A DNA stretch of 64,000 nt from Mactra quadrangularis (GCA_025267735.1 CM046294.1:39741570-39805569); one strand, 5' to 3'; counted from the first letter of the stretch, positions 1 through 13,370 are shown. Program-made: numbers and translations. The notes: generated from the letters alone by a model not told the origin.

Positions 1-136
1 TTTTTTATTTTAGTATGCTATAAAAGAGTATGTTATATAGTTCGTATATAACATACTTATTATGCTATATGGATATAACATACCTCGGTTATAACATACC
101 TTTTTTCTATGGCCCAGCGAGTATGTTATTTCCGAG
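1..136. repeat. AT-rich TATAACATAC repeat
   Basis: The motif TATAACATAC and its inverse recur several times in the first 100 bases. From about position 137 rightward the sequence resembles intron 2 of receptor unit D (from about 46,112), starting just past where the splice donor would be. The repeat therefore sits where the first Ig exon of unit A should end. Either that exon was deleted or it lies further left, beyond the window. Confidence 0.55.
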
Positions 137-589
137 TTATACTTTTCTAGAGATATGCTTTAACATTTACCATAATTTCTGAAACATAGTTGTGCCAGAA
201 GACCTTGTATGTTATTAACTCAAGTTTAAACCCGTTTTCAGCATAGATAAATACAACACAAATGACCATACACAAAACCAATCTAGTTACAAGGGGCATG
301 TATAAAAATCAGTATTTTTCACAACTTAAGTGTTTTGTATGAATTCCATGAATGGCATTGGATTACATTGACATACTGAAGAAATGTAATGCCTTGTTTA
401 TAGAGATTATGTCTTCTTATGCAAAGTCAACAGAAATATGGATACTTGTTATAAGTAAACAAATGGTACTTTTATTGTATGAAAACATTACTTCTACGAA
501 AGCAACGGTTACCTTAGTTTGTTTGTCCCAGCTATTTCCATAAAATGACTATAATATAACAATGCATTTATTTTTATATTGTCATTTAG

Positions 590-949
590 ATGGTTATAGT
601 TGTAGCTACTGCCAACGAACAGTTTCATTTGATGTATTAGAAGTCACTGAGGGGGGCAATGCAACATTTATATGTATTGTACCATCAAGTGAATCATATG
701 TCAACTGGAATAGGAACTTGGGATCAAACACAGCTGCTATGGCTGTTAATAAGACGAATGGACAATGTATTACACAAAGTACAACATTTCTAGGCAATGC
801 AAGTAAATATATCTACACATGTAACAATACAGTATATCAAGTTACAATAATAAATGTACAAAGAAGTGAACATAATGATATTTATTTGTGTACACCGTTT
901 GGTAAGACAAATGGAACAGGATCAAACTGGATTATGAAAGTTATAAAAG
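590..949 (+). CDS. IgSF receptor unit A, exon for V-like Ig domain 2 (partial gene)
   Basis: This is a 360-nt symmetrical phase 1-1 exon between an acceptor (GTCATTTAG) and a donor (AAAAG|GTAATC). It encodes one extracellular Ig domain starting DGYSCSYC. It has the B-strand Cys (FICIV), the C-strand Trp (VNWNRN), the F-strand Cys (HNDIYLC) and an additional Cys pair (NGQC and YIYTCN). Several N-glycosylation sites are present. It is the counterpart of exon 3 of unit D (46,564-46,919) and unit E (62,398-62,754). It is fully open. The neighbouring exon 2 is not recognisable, and exons 4-9 are not seen before the tail exon at 2,813. The exon is good coding sequence, but the gene around it is probably truncated. 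Confidence 0.75.
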
Positions 950-1695
950 GTAATCATCTTGGTACTGTAATTTTTAAATTGTTAAAATACAATTATAATA
1001 AAGTGAATACTTTACATTGGATTATGGGTATATATATAAATACCATAAAATATTCTTTAAAATGCTCCCCTGATTAAAATGAGCATGAGCATGTAGTGAT
1101 GAAATATAGTGCATAAATCATGAATAAAATTATCCAAACATGAAACTGTTTTTTCAATATCACGGATTGAGGGGTATAACATTATGCCCCCAATAAATGC
1201 TTATTTAGTTTATTAACATATAACTATGTTACATAAAAGTTTCATTTATCTGGGAAGGAAATTTGTAGCATCAAATCATCCTTATATACAACATTTTTTT
1301 GATTTACGAGGAATCGTATTGAATCTTTTTGTTTCCGTATTTCAGCTTGTTCGACGATACTGGAACGAAAGAAAATGTTAGTTTTGTATAATATTTTTAA
1401 CCTACTGATCAAAAAATTGTCTTTAATGTCATTTTAGATAAATGTGTTTGTTTTATGAAAGACCCATATGATTGGCACATATCTCATGTATGAATTAGCC
1501 ACCTTTTGACTAGTATTTCTATATATTTATTTCATATCAAGTTCTTTTTCTCCTGCAATAAGGTGTGCTACATTATTCAATGGACACTCAAAATGGTATG
1601 TGGCATACGCAAGCGTTATTAAAACAAAAATTCAATTATGGTTAAATAGTTATAATGGTACTTATATTGTACTCAACACCTTTTTCTGTTTCCAG

Positions 1696-1876
1696 TCAAG
1701 ACAATGCAATCAACAGACCTGCTGAAGAGTCTGCTTACAACAACATTGGCATGTACATACTTAACGTATTATGCTGGCAAACTGCAACTGTGTCATTAGT
1801 CAGTCTACGCTTACTGGAAAACTCCATTTCACACAGTGTGTGTTCAACTTGCTTATCGAATCGCATTGACGTTTAA
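1696..1876 (+). other. possible relic exon of unit A
   Basis: A good acceptor (TTTCTGTTTCCAG) is followed by an open frame beginning QDNAINRPAEESAYNN and running to a stop at 1,874-1,876. The first third looks like a hydrophilic cytoplasmic segment with a tyrosine (SAYNN). The rest does not look conserved. I found no counterpart in units D or E. It could be a chance ORF in an intron. Confidence 0.25.
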
Positions 1877-2369
1877 TATGAACCTAATGCTCATCTAAAT
1901 GCTAATGATCATAATTTTATGATTTTATTCTTAGTGATTTCATAAATATCTCATTACATGTTCAATCTTTTAAATAAGTTTATTTCGTTGTTAATATTTG
2001 TGCAGTTCTTTTTATTAATATTTAACAAATTTTCTCATATATATTACGTACACAGATGTGTTATTACATAAATGAATATAATGTTACTTCAGCGTTCCTG
2101 AATATAAAATGATCGGTCAGAGAAGTGCGAAACTGTCCCATTTTCATCTTTGGAGCAAACCCAACAAAGTGAATTGTCTGGTATAACACTTTTGTTTGAG
2201 AGACTTAGCATTTTATAATCGATGCATCCTGGTGTGTCAAGCATCCCATAACTGACTTATATACAAATAGTAATGTTAAGTTTTTAATTTTATAGACTAT
2301 ATGGGTATTATCTTGATAAATTATTAAGACTGTTTTAGTTAGATATTTATGATATTATCTTGTTAATGT

Positions 2370-2520
2370 AGAGTTGGCAATAACAGTAGTAACAGCCAAA
2401 ACGGATGTGATACGTGTAGAACGGGCTGCTGCAAATAACTTGACAACTTCAGCTATTTTGCTACTTTTTAATAGGTTTTGATATTAAATGAAATGCTTTT
2501 TTGTATAAATTTTAGCTTAA
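2370..2520 (+). other. 3'-UTR-like segment shared with unit C
   Basis: The stretch around GCTGCTGCAAATAACTTG and the following CAACTTCAGCT matches 22,441-22,475 (GCTGCTGATAATGACTTG, then CCACTTCAGCT), which lies in the 3' UTR of unit C. It marks unit A as a paralogue. Here it lies before the tail exon at 2,813, whereas in C it lies after the last exon, so terminal exons may be arranged differently in A. Confidence 0.5.
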
Positions 2521-2812
2521 TAATGATACAGATATGGTGTTAATATTGTAAATAAATTTTATATAAGGCAAGTATGTTGAACAAAATAAGTAAATTGGTA
2601 TTAAGTTCTATCTGCAATGTTCCTTAAAGGGAAACACGAATAGTTTAGTACGGACATCTCTACCTACATTGGAAAGTATGTTGCTTGATGTTTTATTCTT
2701 AATTTTGTAAGCAAAGTTACAAATTGTCCTCATTTTTATTCAGACGTATTGTTGATTATGGAAAAGGCAATTTATATTTGAATTTACTATAACTAACTTT
2801 TTTTAATTGTAG

Positions 2813-2853
2813 ATAACCAGAACGGGAGAAAAAAGGACGTATACGAAAACTAA
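2813..2853 (+). CDS. unit A short cytoplasmic-tail exon (DNQNGRKKDVYEN, stop)
   Basis: The acceptor TTTTTTTAATTGTAG is followed in phase 1 by (G)AT AAC CAG and so on, reading DNQNGRKKDVYEN and then TAA. The same exon with the same phase occurs in unit E (54,450-54,493, DNQNERKKDVYENL) and in relic F (31,421-31,459), and their 3' UTRs align as well. This supports a real, terminal, short-tail exon. The tyrosine sits in a YEN context. The exon carries no ITIM. Confidence 0.65.
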
Positions 2854-3360
2854 AAAGTACAAGTTTTTTAAGTATACCAAACATATGGTTTGAATAGAGG
2901 AAATTTTACAAAACAGTTTATCTTTATATATGTGTGTACTGCTAATTCATCCCTGTCATTCCGCATGCACAATGTTGCTTCAAGTTTTACATATTGTTGT
3001 CTTTAGTGATACACTTTAACAAATATTGTAAGATAGGTTGCATGTAAGTATTATAAAATACATTTTGTGAGATCATGTTTAGTGTAGAGTATTTATATCT
3101 ATTCGTTTCGCCTATTATAGAAAGATGCTAAAATAATTCAATTGTGAAGCGTATCGTTCACATCTTTATGTATGTGGGGTTTGTTTTTCAGAACAAAGGA
3201 ATCTTGGGTAATCCCAAGATAGGTCAAAGACAATAGTAACTCATTTTCAACAATACTGATATTATATGTTGTTTGTTAAAATACATGTATTCTCTATAAC
3301 CTCAATTGATGATTATTATGTAAAGTTAATGGAATAAAATCTCTATCAATGTAGCATTTT
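2854..3360 (+). other. unit A 3' UTR and poly(A) signal
   Basis: The sequence after the stop aligns with the 3' UTRs of units E and F (ATGGTTTGAATAGAGGAAAT is the best-conserved block). AATAAA lies at 3,333-3,338. Confidence 0.55.
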
Positions 3361-3868
3361 ATTTTTACTTTTACAAAAAAAAAACATAACAAGATAACAC
3401 GTTGTTAAATACATAAACTGAATATTCACCAATGCATTTTAAAACAAGAAAAAAATTATCCAAAATTATTAAACCCAGCATAATGTGCTCTCTAAACACC
3501 TTAATAATTATACAATAGGTGTAAATAAAATATGGTTACCTTCAAAATCTCGTATAATATGATTTATAAATGCACACTTCGTATTAAATATTAAAATATT
3601 AACGAACTATTTGAATGTTTATATCCAATTTCTTTGTACAAAACATAACTTCTTCTAACTTCCTCATTTTTGTCCTTCTCGTACAAACCAAATACACCAT
3701 GTTTAAGTGTAAAGATAAAACGTATGGATATATGGCATGTTAAGTCAAGGTAACGTTATGCAATCAGGAAGTACTGCATACTTTTATTACTAAAAAAATG
3801 AATGTAGCATGCGAATTTGAATCTTTTTTTATAAGTCGCATGTTTAGAATATTTAACTTATACAGATG

Positions 3869-4310
3869 ATCAGGTCCCAGTTTCATCGAAAAACTCAACT
3901 TTGTACTTAAACTCAATCTTATGTTTGTATCATTATTTTTACTTATTTATCAATCTTACAACAAATGTAGTATAATTAGAAACCCTAATAGCGATTTTAA
4001 AGCTATATTATATAAAATAAAACTGATTTACATATGTGGATGAGGTTTGATTTCATTTTATTGATTTGAGTCTGTTAATGAACTGTTGAGTTTAATTCGA
4101 GTTAATTTGAGTTTCAATGAAAATTGAGTTTGGGCTTAAATATTTTAATATAAACGCATGATATTTTATGTTGATACATTATATCTCTTATCATTATTAT
4201 GATGATCTAATAACAGTCATTCCAACTACATTGACATTCTACTAAGAGACCAAAACCACTTGAGTCTGTTATTGTGTTCGATCTAATTTTTTGTGAAACT
4301 GGGGCCTGAT
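3869..4310. mobile_element. MITE with ATCAGG-CCCAGTTTCA inverted ends
   Basis: The left end ATCAGGTCCCAGTTTCA is matched by the inverted right end TGAAACTGGGGCCTGAT. The interior holds several GAGTTTAATT/GAGTT-type near-repeats and no transposase. It is a short non-autonomous DNA transposon. No clear target duplication was found. Confidence 0.65.
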
Positions 4311-6149
4311 AACAAACGTCTAAATGCAGCAAAAAAATATAAATTGTACGTCTCGTTAATAAAACAAAATTTACGTATACATAGCTAGTAAAAAATCACT
4401 GCATATGTATTACAGATATTACTTTTTATTATTAGTACATTCATAGGTTTACCTAAGGGTACATATAATAAATTTATAACTGTTAAAGATATAAATATAA
4501 TGATAAACAACATTTATGCTTTTATTGTTTCAAGAGTACCTAATGTATCGTTCGAGTGAAAGCAAATTTGGTTAACGAGTGACCATTTTCTTGTAAATAT
4601 TTTATGAATGGTAATTCATAAAAATACCAAAAAAAAATTATATAATGCCCTAGTGTTAAGATAAAATGTATATAACCGTCATTTCTCATGAAGGTAACAC
4701 TATGCAATAAAGACTAATGTATTACAAAGCATTTTTGCATCCGATATTGAATCAATGAGTAACTTGTCGGTTACATTTAATTAACGTATATGATCTAATC
4801 AAAACGTCTAAATATACAGCTAGAGTTATAAAATTTTAAAGCTCGTCAGTGTAATAATGTATAATCATACAATTTAACGATAATTTTTATCATTTTACAT
4901 AAATATTTTTTTTATCTATGCAATTGTTCCTACAATAGAACTTATACTTTTTGGGTGAGACCCTTCGTCTTCCTGTGTGTACCCTGTACATGCAAATAAA
5001 CTTTTGGAATAACACCGCATGTAACGTGTCGGGTCATAAGACAGTTGTGGTCCCGTATAAGGTATGTAAACTAAGAAGTACAATAGCTGTAAACAGTTTT
5101 ATTAACGTCGCTAGATAAATCTACTGCAAATTCATCAAAACCAGTTTACAAATATTTGTTTACTGCACATGCATTGTATTGTTTTAGTCATACAGTTCTA
5201 ATTGAATGCTCAAATTTAGATTTATAGCAATTTAATAGTCATCAAAATGTTTTTATAATGAAATACAAAACCTCAATCGGATAAATAACCAAATTTCTTA
5301 TATATGAATTATATCAATAACTATTTGTCAGTGTCGTTTAGTTATTTTGTTCAAGGTTATCAGGATTCATATTAAGATATTATTCAACGACAGTCTATTG
5401 TAACAAGCGTGCATGGTAAAAATATAAAAAAGTAGAACAACTACTAACAAGTTAACATATTGTATCGTATAAATTATTTACCCAATCCTGTATTATAGAA
5501 GGATTGAAATAAAGTTTTAATCCTATAACTGTGCTTAATGTGTGAATGGTTTAAGTTGGCAAAATGTTCAGCTCGAGTTTTCCTGGTTCTACATTATATT
5601 TTTATAATTGTGATTGAAAAAGACCAACTGATCTTAATTGGCAAACTATTTCTATATTTTCTCTTTATATTTGGGGTGTTTCCTAACTAGACCCACGTGG
5701 GTCAGGTAAGTTTAATTAAGATTTGTGCTTTAATATGCATTTACTGATGAGAAGATACAATAGTTTGTTATTGTGCAACATTAGTATAATTCTATTAAAA
5801 AGATATCATAACCGTCTAAGAATGTTGAAAAGACAAGAAGCGACCAATGAAAATGTTAAATTTCAGCAAGTACGACATATTACAAATCTATAAATGGCTT
5901 GGTGATTCCCTCAGTTTCCTACTTTAGTGTTCAATAATGTGATTGCTACATGCTTTAATTCGTTCAGATGAATGTTATAATTGACACATGTTACAGGTAA
6001 GTGATTTTTACGTTCTTAATACTTTTGACACAGTCAGTTGCCTGCACATCGCTTTAAGTCATTACTTTTTCAATGGTAGATATATTTTCTTTGCATATTT
6101 AAAAGGTGCGTTATAACTGTCGATGAATTGCAAATTAAATAAAAATAAT
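4311..6149. other. intergenic, no gene seen
   Basis: AT-rich sequence with no ORF resembling a known family and no clear repeat. Confidence 0.6.
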
Positions 6150-6235
6150 GTTTGGTTGGTTTAACGACGCACCAAAACATTCATAATGCGCATTTTAAAA
6201 TGTTGGTTGGTTTAATGACGCACCAAACAGAAAGG
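6150..6235. repeat. tandem pair of TTGGTTGGTTTAAYGACGCACC
   Basis: GTTGGTTTAACGACGCACC at about 6,153 and GTTGGTTTAATGACGCACC at about 6,203 form a 50-bp tandem duplication. This is the inverse type of tail seen on molluscan SINEs. A related tail (GCGTTGGTGCGCTTAAAAACC plus A-rich sequence) lies at 6,770-6,810. Confidence 0.55.
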
Positions 6236-7929
6236 TTATATCGCGCAATTTAAAAATGATCAATAAATATCTGAATAATGCATTATAGTATACGATCGTA
6301 CATGTCCGGTTTTCAGTCTCTGTAGTTTAGTTATTGACATTTATGAACCATATGCCTTAAGAAATATGATTTTATAAAATATATTGAACATTTTAAGTAC
6401 CAGTCAGTAATTATATTGCACTAATGTAAAATTAGTGCACATAATCTAAAAAGTTAAACATATACATACCTTCTTTATCCTGTAAGATTCTTCAACATGA
6501 CTTGTCTGCAATCCTTAATTGCCTTGCTAACTTATTAAGAATCTGTTTATACTATTTACCGAGACTAATATATAACATATCAAGTTAAAACGTTAACGCA
6601 CACTTCAATAACTATTGAAACCAATGCATACTTTTAAAACATGGTCTCTGTATAAATTTGTACCTACTTAACTTCCTGGTCATTTGTTTATATTGTTCAG
6701 GTAATTTTAAGGTGTTTATAAAAAGGCGAAGGACAATACATTAATAAGTGTGGGTGCGATATGACCTTTCTGCGTTGGTGCGCTTAAAAACCAAAACAAA
6801 TAAACAAACAAACATAAATAAGTGTTGCAGTGCATGTATGTTTAATTCTTAGTTGATTTATCTAAACGCGTTGTAAATGTCCTTGTCAATAAACGCCATA
6901 CCAACTACCACAATATATGTTCAACTTGTGTTTAAAAAAAAGAAAAAGGATTCTTAAGTCCATAACTAGTTGTGTCCCCTGAAATCATTGATATTGATGT
7001 ATATAATACATTATGTTTATACAATTAATAATGTTTACTGAAACAAACATTTTCTTTTGATTTAGATGACAACCCGAAAATATCATTTTCGAGTTTTACT
7101 ACATATTCTCTTGACTTGGATAGCGCTAATTGAATGATGGTTTAACGCTCATATTATATAGTGGTGTAACCTCTTATCTGATATGAGTATATGGAAGTTA
7201 AGCGAGACATAAAGATATTTACAATGCCTTCTCTCGTTTACATCATGTAAATAATTTCTGATACATATATACAATTGCATTGTAATTAGACATAACAATA
7301 CAACATTAGTTTTGCACACTATAATAAATACTAGAGTAAAATGGAAATAAACACCCGCATTTTCTATAATATGTCCTTGAATTATCCTCTAAGAGGATCC
7401 CTATTAGACCCTGAATACTTCATTATTAAGTTGTTTCCTTTTTCGATTTACACACTTTCACAGTTAATGTCCAATAAAAATAAATTCAAAGAAATTATAA
7501 TTAAACAATTAATTGAATGAGATTGGCTCTCAACATTGTTTGGGTCTAAAATACATATTGTTTTTTTTATTTCTATATTGTGTATGTATCACATTGAAGA
7601 GATTTTGCTCTAAAACTGTCTTTGTATTTCTCGTTTTTTCTTACCTTATTATGTTAACTTAATATACTATAATCATCTTATAGTCAATCGTCTGGCTTGT
7701 GACCATGTTATTTTATAATTAAAACCTGAATTACAATTAAATGCCTTTTTTATATTAATCCTTTGTACAAAATCAAATGATGAATGGTATCTTGAAGGTA
7801 TAGGTTTTGCGATTCATACATGAGCAACACATTATGATAACCATATTTTGGAAAATGCCTTCATTGCTATGTTTCTGGCTTCTGTTGAAAATATCAAGTT
7901 TACAGTACAAATTCAGTTTCCTCCAATAT
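6236..7929. other. intergenic, no gene seen
   Basis: AT-rich sequence. Apart from the SINE-type tail at 6,770-6,810, nothing is recognised. Confidence 0.55.
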
Positions 7930-8064
7930 CGCCAGTACTAAATTACCCTACCACGAGACGGACAACTCATGTATAGGGTATGACCTACCGCGACCGGGTT
8001 CGAACCCGCGATCTCCGGATTTGAAGTCAGACATGCTAACCACTACGCCACGGTCGCGATTGAC
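7930..8064 (-). mobile_element. tRNA-derived SINE, family 1
   Basis: Read on the minus strand, it has an A-box-like GTGGCGTAGTGGTTAGCAT and a perfect B box GGGTTCGAACCC. It continues into a body (GGTAGGTCATACCCTATAC) shared with the copy at 12,058-12,296. The tRNA-like head has pairable ends (GCGACCG/CGGTCGC). Confidence 0.8.
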
Positions 8065-9330
8065 CAATCTTAAATGAACTATACAAAACATTGAACCACA
8101 AGGTCACTTAAATTGGTTAATCACATTCAATCATGGACATAAGCGTTTGTTTATCAGGAAGTTAAATCATTCTTTTGAAATCAGGTGAACATTCTTAATA
8201 CTCCTTCGTCGCTAAAGTAATGCGTAAATGGCAGTTGTATACCGGAAGATAAAGTTTGTTTATCATTAATTGTATACAAAAAGTTCAACTCTATGATTAC
8301 AATGCTTCTTATTAACATGAAGTAGAGTATACGTTGTGGGTTTTGTTCATTTTTTTTTAACTATCAACGTACAATTTAGAAATACTGTTTCAAAATGTAA
8401 AATTGTTTGACATCTACACATGTGTCGGTTTAACTGCGGATTATTCTGTTAAAAAGGTAAAGTTCTACATTTTATGATTTGGTTTTCACAATTCAGTAAA
8501 CAGTGTCTATGATTATTCTCTTGCCTACCACTGTATCAAGACAGGAAGTTGTCGGCTACAAAAGTGGTTTGTGCTTAGTACTACGTTAAAAGTTTGCGCC
8601 AATATTGCCTAAGCGTTTCTGGAAGAGGACGACTAACAGTGCAATATTACTGGATATGGTTGGATCGCAGCATTAAATACACACTAGTATGTACCATCTT
8701 ACATATTTTTTTTTAATTCGTGCAGCGAGAGAAAAATGAAACAGAAATATCGTAAAATCGTTAACATTATTTTGGAGGCAGTTCAACAAATCATGACTGC
8801 TGTATAATAATGTTTATATTCTTTTATTAATCAAGGAACAATGTCACGTCATGGATCATGTATCAAATATACTAACTATTGAGTTAAACGCTCATTAATA
8901 AAATGATATTATTTAAAGGGCTGATAAAATCATTTACGTCTTATTATTGTCTATATGTATATCATGTATATTGAATCTTCAAAATTTGTGAAGATGCTAT
9001 AAAAGTCTAACACTACAATAAAAAGCTAAAGCAGATTTAATTTTAAATGTAAAACTGAATATTTTTTTTTTTGAAAAAGATAGTAATATGATACATGCAT
9101 TTAAAAACATGAATACGTAAATGCAATATTCATTTGAATGGGGGTACATGTATTTTGAAGGTTGTAAGTGTAATCCCACACGGGTAAAATCATTCTCATC
9201 AAACTATTTATTTCGATGTTTAAATAAACCCTTTTAAAGAAGGAATACTAAAGGAATGAAGGACGGTAAAAGCATACTAAGTGAACTCAACAATATGATA
9301 ATATGGAAAACATGTTTATGTATAAGCTAA
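8065..9330. other. intergenic, no gene seen
   Basis: AT-rich sequence. The short ORFs here have no family features. Confidence 0.55.
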
Positions 9331-9550
9331 TACAGCGTGTTTAATTACCTTGAACGTTCCGAAACGTTTCGTAGCGTTAGGGTAGGGACAACTCAACTCA
9401 TAGACAACTCATCCCGAAGAAAACTTAATACCCTACTTACGTTTTGAGTTGTCTCAACTTTGGATTGAAATATCCATGGGTTGAGTTGTCTACGGGTTGA
9501 GTTGTTCCGTATCCGTAACTTTCGCTAACAATCGTTACCGAACACGCTGC
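9331..9550. mobile_element. palindromic MITE with CAGCGTGTT ends
   Basis: It starts ACAGCGTGTT and ends AACACGCTG. The arms are inverted copies containing AGACAACTCA and GACAACTCAAC motifs and meet in a short centre. It is a non-coding foldback element of about 220 bp. Confidence 0.7.
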
Positions 9551-9945
9551 TGGTGTATTAGACTTATATTAACTGTTCTATAGGGTGCACTGAATGCAGT
9601 TGTGTTTAGTATTTACATGCTTTGAAATGCATTAGACAATAAAAAAGGTCTTCTATCTTTATTGTTTAATTTATCATGAATAATTAAGTATGAATAAACA
9701 ATATTAGAACGGGTATGAATTAAAATTAAGAACATTTAGTAATGTATTTTTTGCTTTTGATTTTACATAACCATTTAACCATAAATCAGTCAATAAATTA
9801 GCTGATCAATCGACTAAAATAATTTGAACCAATTCTCAACACTAATAATGACTAAAGTCTACTACTTTATACATGTTGGTCTTCTCTGGGATTCAAACTA
9901 ACGATTAATGGATTCATAGTACGACGCGCTACTGAGTATCGCCAG

Positions 9946-10200
9946 TTAGTTTGTATCACGATACTTAGCACGATAGTAACATTGTATCACGAAATGCATC
10001 ACGATAGTGTATATATTATATGCAAAATGGTTGGATGATGACAAAAGCAAACGAACTACCTTCATAGTAGTATATAATTGCACTTGTATTAATTGCAGGG
10101 CTGTCCGATATACCAGTATACCGATATACTGCAGTACACGCAGTACATAGCTGCGACAATACGTACTGCAGTACGAATTTAACGTACCGGTATTTTGCGA
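9946..10200. repeat. CACGATA-rich dispersed repeat, inverted copy of 32.1-32.3 kb
   Basis: GTATCACGATA motifs are followed by a unique block (ATGCAAAATGGTTGGATGAT, then AAGCAAACGAACTACC). The same block occurs in the opposite orientation at 32,125-32,260. A hAT-type end CAGGGCTGTCCGATA lies at 10,098. It is probably a non-autonomous DNA element. Confidence 0.6.
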
Positions 10201-10440
10201 TATTTTCAATTTTATTTAAAAACCTCTCCGCAAAATGAAAGTAACAAAACGTCAGTTTTTCCAAAGTTCATTCAATCTAAGCTTAAGTTTCAAGAATTTA
10301 ACCGATTTGGGCGCTTTAGATTGGTTGAACGGAACTGGGGTATACCATGTCGTAGAACCGAATACTTTGGGACATGAATTTGTGAACCAAGCATGAACCT
10401 AGCCAGCAGGTTGGTTCATCGTTGAAAAGGAAGTTGAAAT
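10201..10440. repeat. dispersed repeat fragment related to 34,970-35,045
   Basis: GGGACATGAATTTGTGAACC near 10,370 matches GGGACAGGAATTTGTGAAAC near 35,004. No transposase domain is recognisable in the short ORFs. Confidence 0.4.
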
Positions 10441-12057
10441 AAACTAGTTTAATCCATTTGTATTATATAATTGTGATTTTGTTTTGCAAAATATTTAAGA
10501 GAAACAATTAGATAACGTATTATTTATCATAACAAAAATATTTTTTCATATGAACGTTTTCTACATAAACCTTTATACCTATTTTTCAAGTGTAGGGTAT
10601 TTAGCACTCAAATCAACGAAACTAAACAACTAATTATTTGCCCATAAATAGGTTATACACGAAGAGAATATTAAACGAAAAAAGAAATATGTATCCAAAT
10701 TTAATTGTTACCTTTTTGTCTCGTCAGAAATCCAAAATAGCTCATTGAAACACGTTTAGTGAAACGAAACAATGGTTTGCATGATTTGAGAAATATAATA
10801 CTTAAATGTAGTCCTAATACTACGAATAAATATCTACATGTTATTTGATAAATGTTAACTAAATATTCTGTTCAAAGTCTGGATCAGTTTAACATTGCCT
10901 ACCACGGTTAACACTAATTTTACAATCAACTATTTTGGGGAGAGGTAAGTTAACATATCTAATTGAAGATATCAAGTTATGCATTCATATACGGAAAAAA
11001 ATATTTTACCAATATAATGAATAGGCATAAACACATCTGTATAACTTGAATGGACGTATTTTTTTCAGCGGTGTTAAAATTGTTTTATATACTCGAGTAT
11101 AAATGTTACGGTTTGTAATACAGAATTTAAAGTACTTTCAGCATGCATGGTTGCATTGTTACGACATTTAGCTGGTACTCATTAGATAGCCAGATTAACC
11201 TTAATCACATCCGAGGTTACTCAACTTGTTACGGCTGAGCAAGTAGTATAACGTTGTCTCAAGTTGTAAATTTAAGACGTAATTTGATCTAACATAAATA
11301 GCTATGCATACAGCTAATGTTTTCATGTTTATTTTATGCACATCTTTTTGATCTCCTGTTAACAGTTTAAATATTATATTTACAAAACATTATTTCTTTA
11401 TAACAGGATAAATAAATATTGGCAAAAGAATATTCAAAACCGATTTGAAGTTTATTATTAATTATTGTAAAAAATTGTAAACCGATTCAGACCCGAAAGA
11501 TATAGTTTTAAACGCTCACATTGCATAAACGTTTCTTTATATTCCTTAAAGATGTCGAGCTCTTAGCAAAATAACGTACTTTACCTGTGTGATTTAAAAT
11601 GCTTCGTATACATGTATAAGGTATTTGGATTAATTGATACTATTATTCGACATAGCTTGAAAGGATAAACAAATATAGGTACAGTTAATAGTTGAGTTAA
11701 AAGTTTAAGAGGTATTCATTTTTTATTTAAATTGTAAATGTTACACACACAGGCTGTAGAAAGATAAACCTGCATATAAGCGTCGAAACTGTGAAGCGTT
11801 TCATAGCAATGTTAATATGCAACGGTATTATTATGTAGCGTAAGCTAGCATTTCTTGATAGTTGAATATATTCGGAGCAATCTGACTTTCGACGTCCATA
11901 CACTTAGTTTTGCTAATATTGAAGCAAAATCGTCATTCAGTACATAACGGACTGATGAGTGTTTTGCAAGTAATATGGTTTATCCTCCTCATGCTCCCGA
12001 ATAATAGTTTCAAATTTATCCTACCCAAATAGCATGGAGCTGCTTGAAACAACGGTA
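10441..12057. other. intergenic, no gene seen
   Basis: AT-rich sequence with no supported gene or clear repeat. Confidence 0.55.
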
Positions 12058-12296
12058 GCCGCGGTCGTGGCATAGTGATTAGCATGCCTGACTTCGAATC
12101 CGGAGATTGCGGCTTCGAGCCCGGTCGCGGTAGGTCATACCCTATACGTGAGTTGTCGGCCTCGTGGTTGGGTAAGTTAGTACTGATGATAGAAAAGTGT
12201 CCAGGGAACCTATTGTAGGAAGAGCTGGCCGTCGTATATATGACCTCGTAGATCGTAGATATGTGTTGAATACGACGTTCAACACAATTTAAAAAA
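12058..12296 (+). mobile_element. tRNA-derived SINE, family 1
   Basis: It has a tRNA-like head with A-box-like GTGGCATAGTGATTAGCAT and a B box degenerate to GGCTTCGAGCCC. The body is GGTAGGTCATACCCTATAC and the A-rich end TTTAAAAAAAAAC. It is the same family as 7,930-8,064 and more complete at the 3' side. Confidence 0.8.
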
Positions 12297-12928
12297 AAAC
12301 AACGGTATTATATCAAATTTCAATAGAGGTTTCTTTTTAATGTACATGGCATATACTCTGTCTCGCATGTTTATGTGCTTTAAATAAGGAACTAACGAAC
12401 TCAAAATGTGAATAAGGGGATAAACTCACATAATCTTTCTAATTTAAATTGAAAAAAAACTTCAATATTAATAATTTATTATAAATAGTGCATATACTGT
12501 TAATCTTAAAGTGATAAAATATTCAAACTTACTGAACTATTAAACTGGAAGAATGTATTATCCCCAAATATTTATTTTTATTAAACAGAACACGTTAACA
12601 TTCTTATAGTTCGTTTATATAAGCATACTGAATATATAAACATACAATTAAAACAACTTTGGGGGAGAAAAATTAACAATTTAAAAGTTATGTTTGTCTA
12701 GACATATCTTAAATTACAATTTACTTTGTCCATACGCACTTTTGAAATAAAGGTGATTTAATATCAATTGAATGATGTATGTGCATAACCTTATTCATGT
12801 ATTACAAAATAACATGCATGCTTATAAATTTTTTTAGAGATATCAACAAATATGCTACATGTCAATGTCTCGGAAATTTTCAAACCGAATGTTTTAGTGT
12901 AGGTTTGTTTTATTTCAGATAATTGAAC

Positions 12929-12968
12929 ATGAAGTTTAAGATTTTTCTCGGAGTGCTATTGGTGACAA
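12929..12968 (+). pseudogene. unit B/C exon 1, signal peptide
   Basis: ATG with MKFKIFLGVLLVT, then donor A|GTAAGT in phase 1. A 5'-UTR acceptor (TTTATTTCAG) precedes it at 12,918. The exon has the same 40-nt coding length and phase as exon 1 of unit D (MKVEIFLGVLLAI). Confidence 0.8.
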
Positions 12969-13370
12969 GTAAGTGGCATTCATTCATGCATTTAAAGGAG
13001 ATAAAGAAAAACGTTCAAATTGTGAACGAATTAAATGTTACGTCAATTAAAATTGAATTTATATATGTTTTCATAACACAGAAATAAGCTATTTGCATAT
13101 TGATTATCTCTATATGACGTCATGGCGATGTTATAAAAAGTATAAGGAAAATCAATAAATAAACATTGACGTTAGTAGCCTAAAACCAAATCAAATTCAA
13201 CGAATTACCCCTTATTTCTGTTTCAAAACTACATTATTCTAGTTACATATATTTTTGTATCAATTCCCCTCTCCTCCATCACGCGATGTTGTTGCAATCA
13301 TTTATCCGAAACACCAACCGACATGAATCATTTCTATAAGTAATACTGTCCTTTTGTAAAACTTTTCCAG

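Noticed and set aside
7983..8053. A possible functional tRNA gene (minus strand) with paired ends and a B box
   Set aside because: The sequence continues into a body shared with the copy at 12 kb, so it is a SINE head rather than a tRNA gene.
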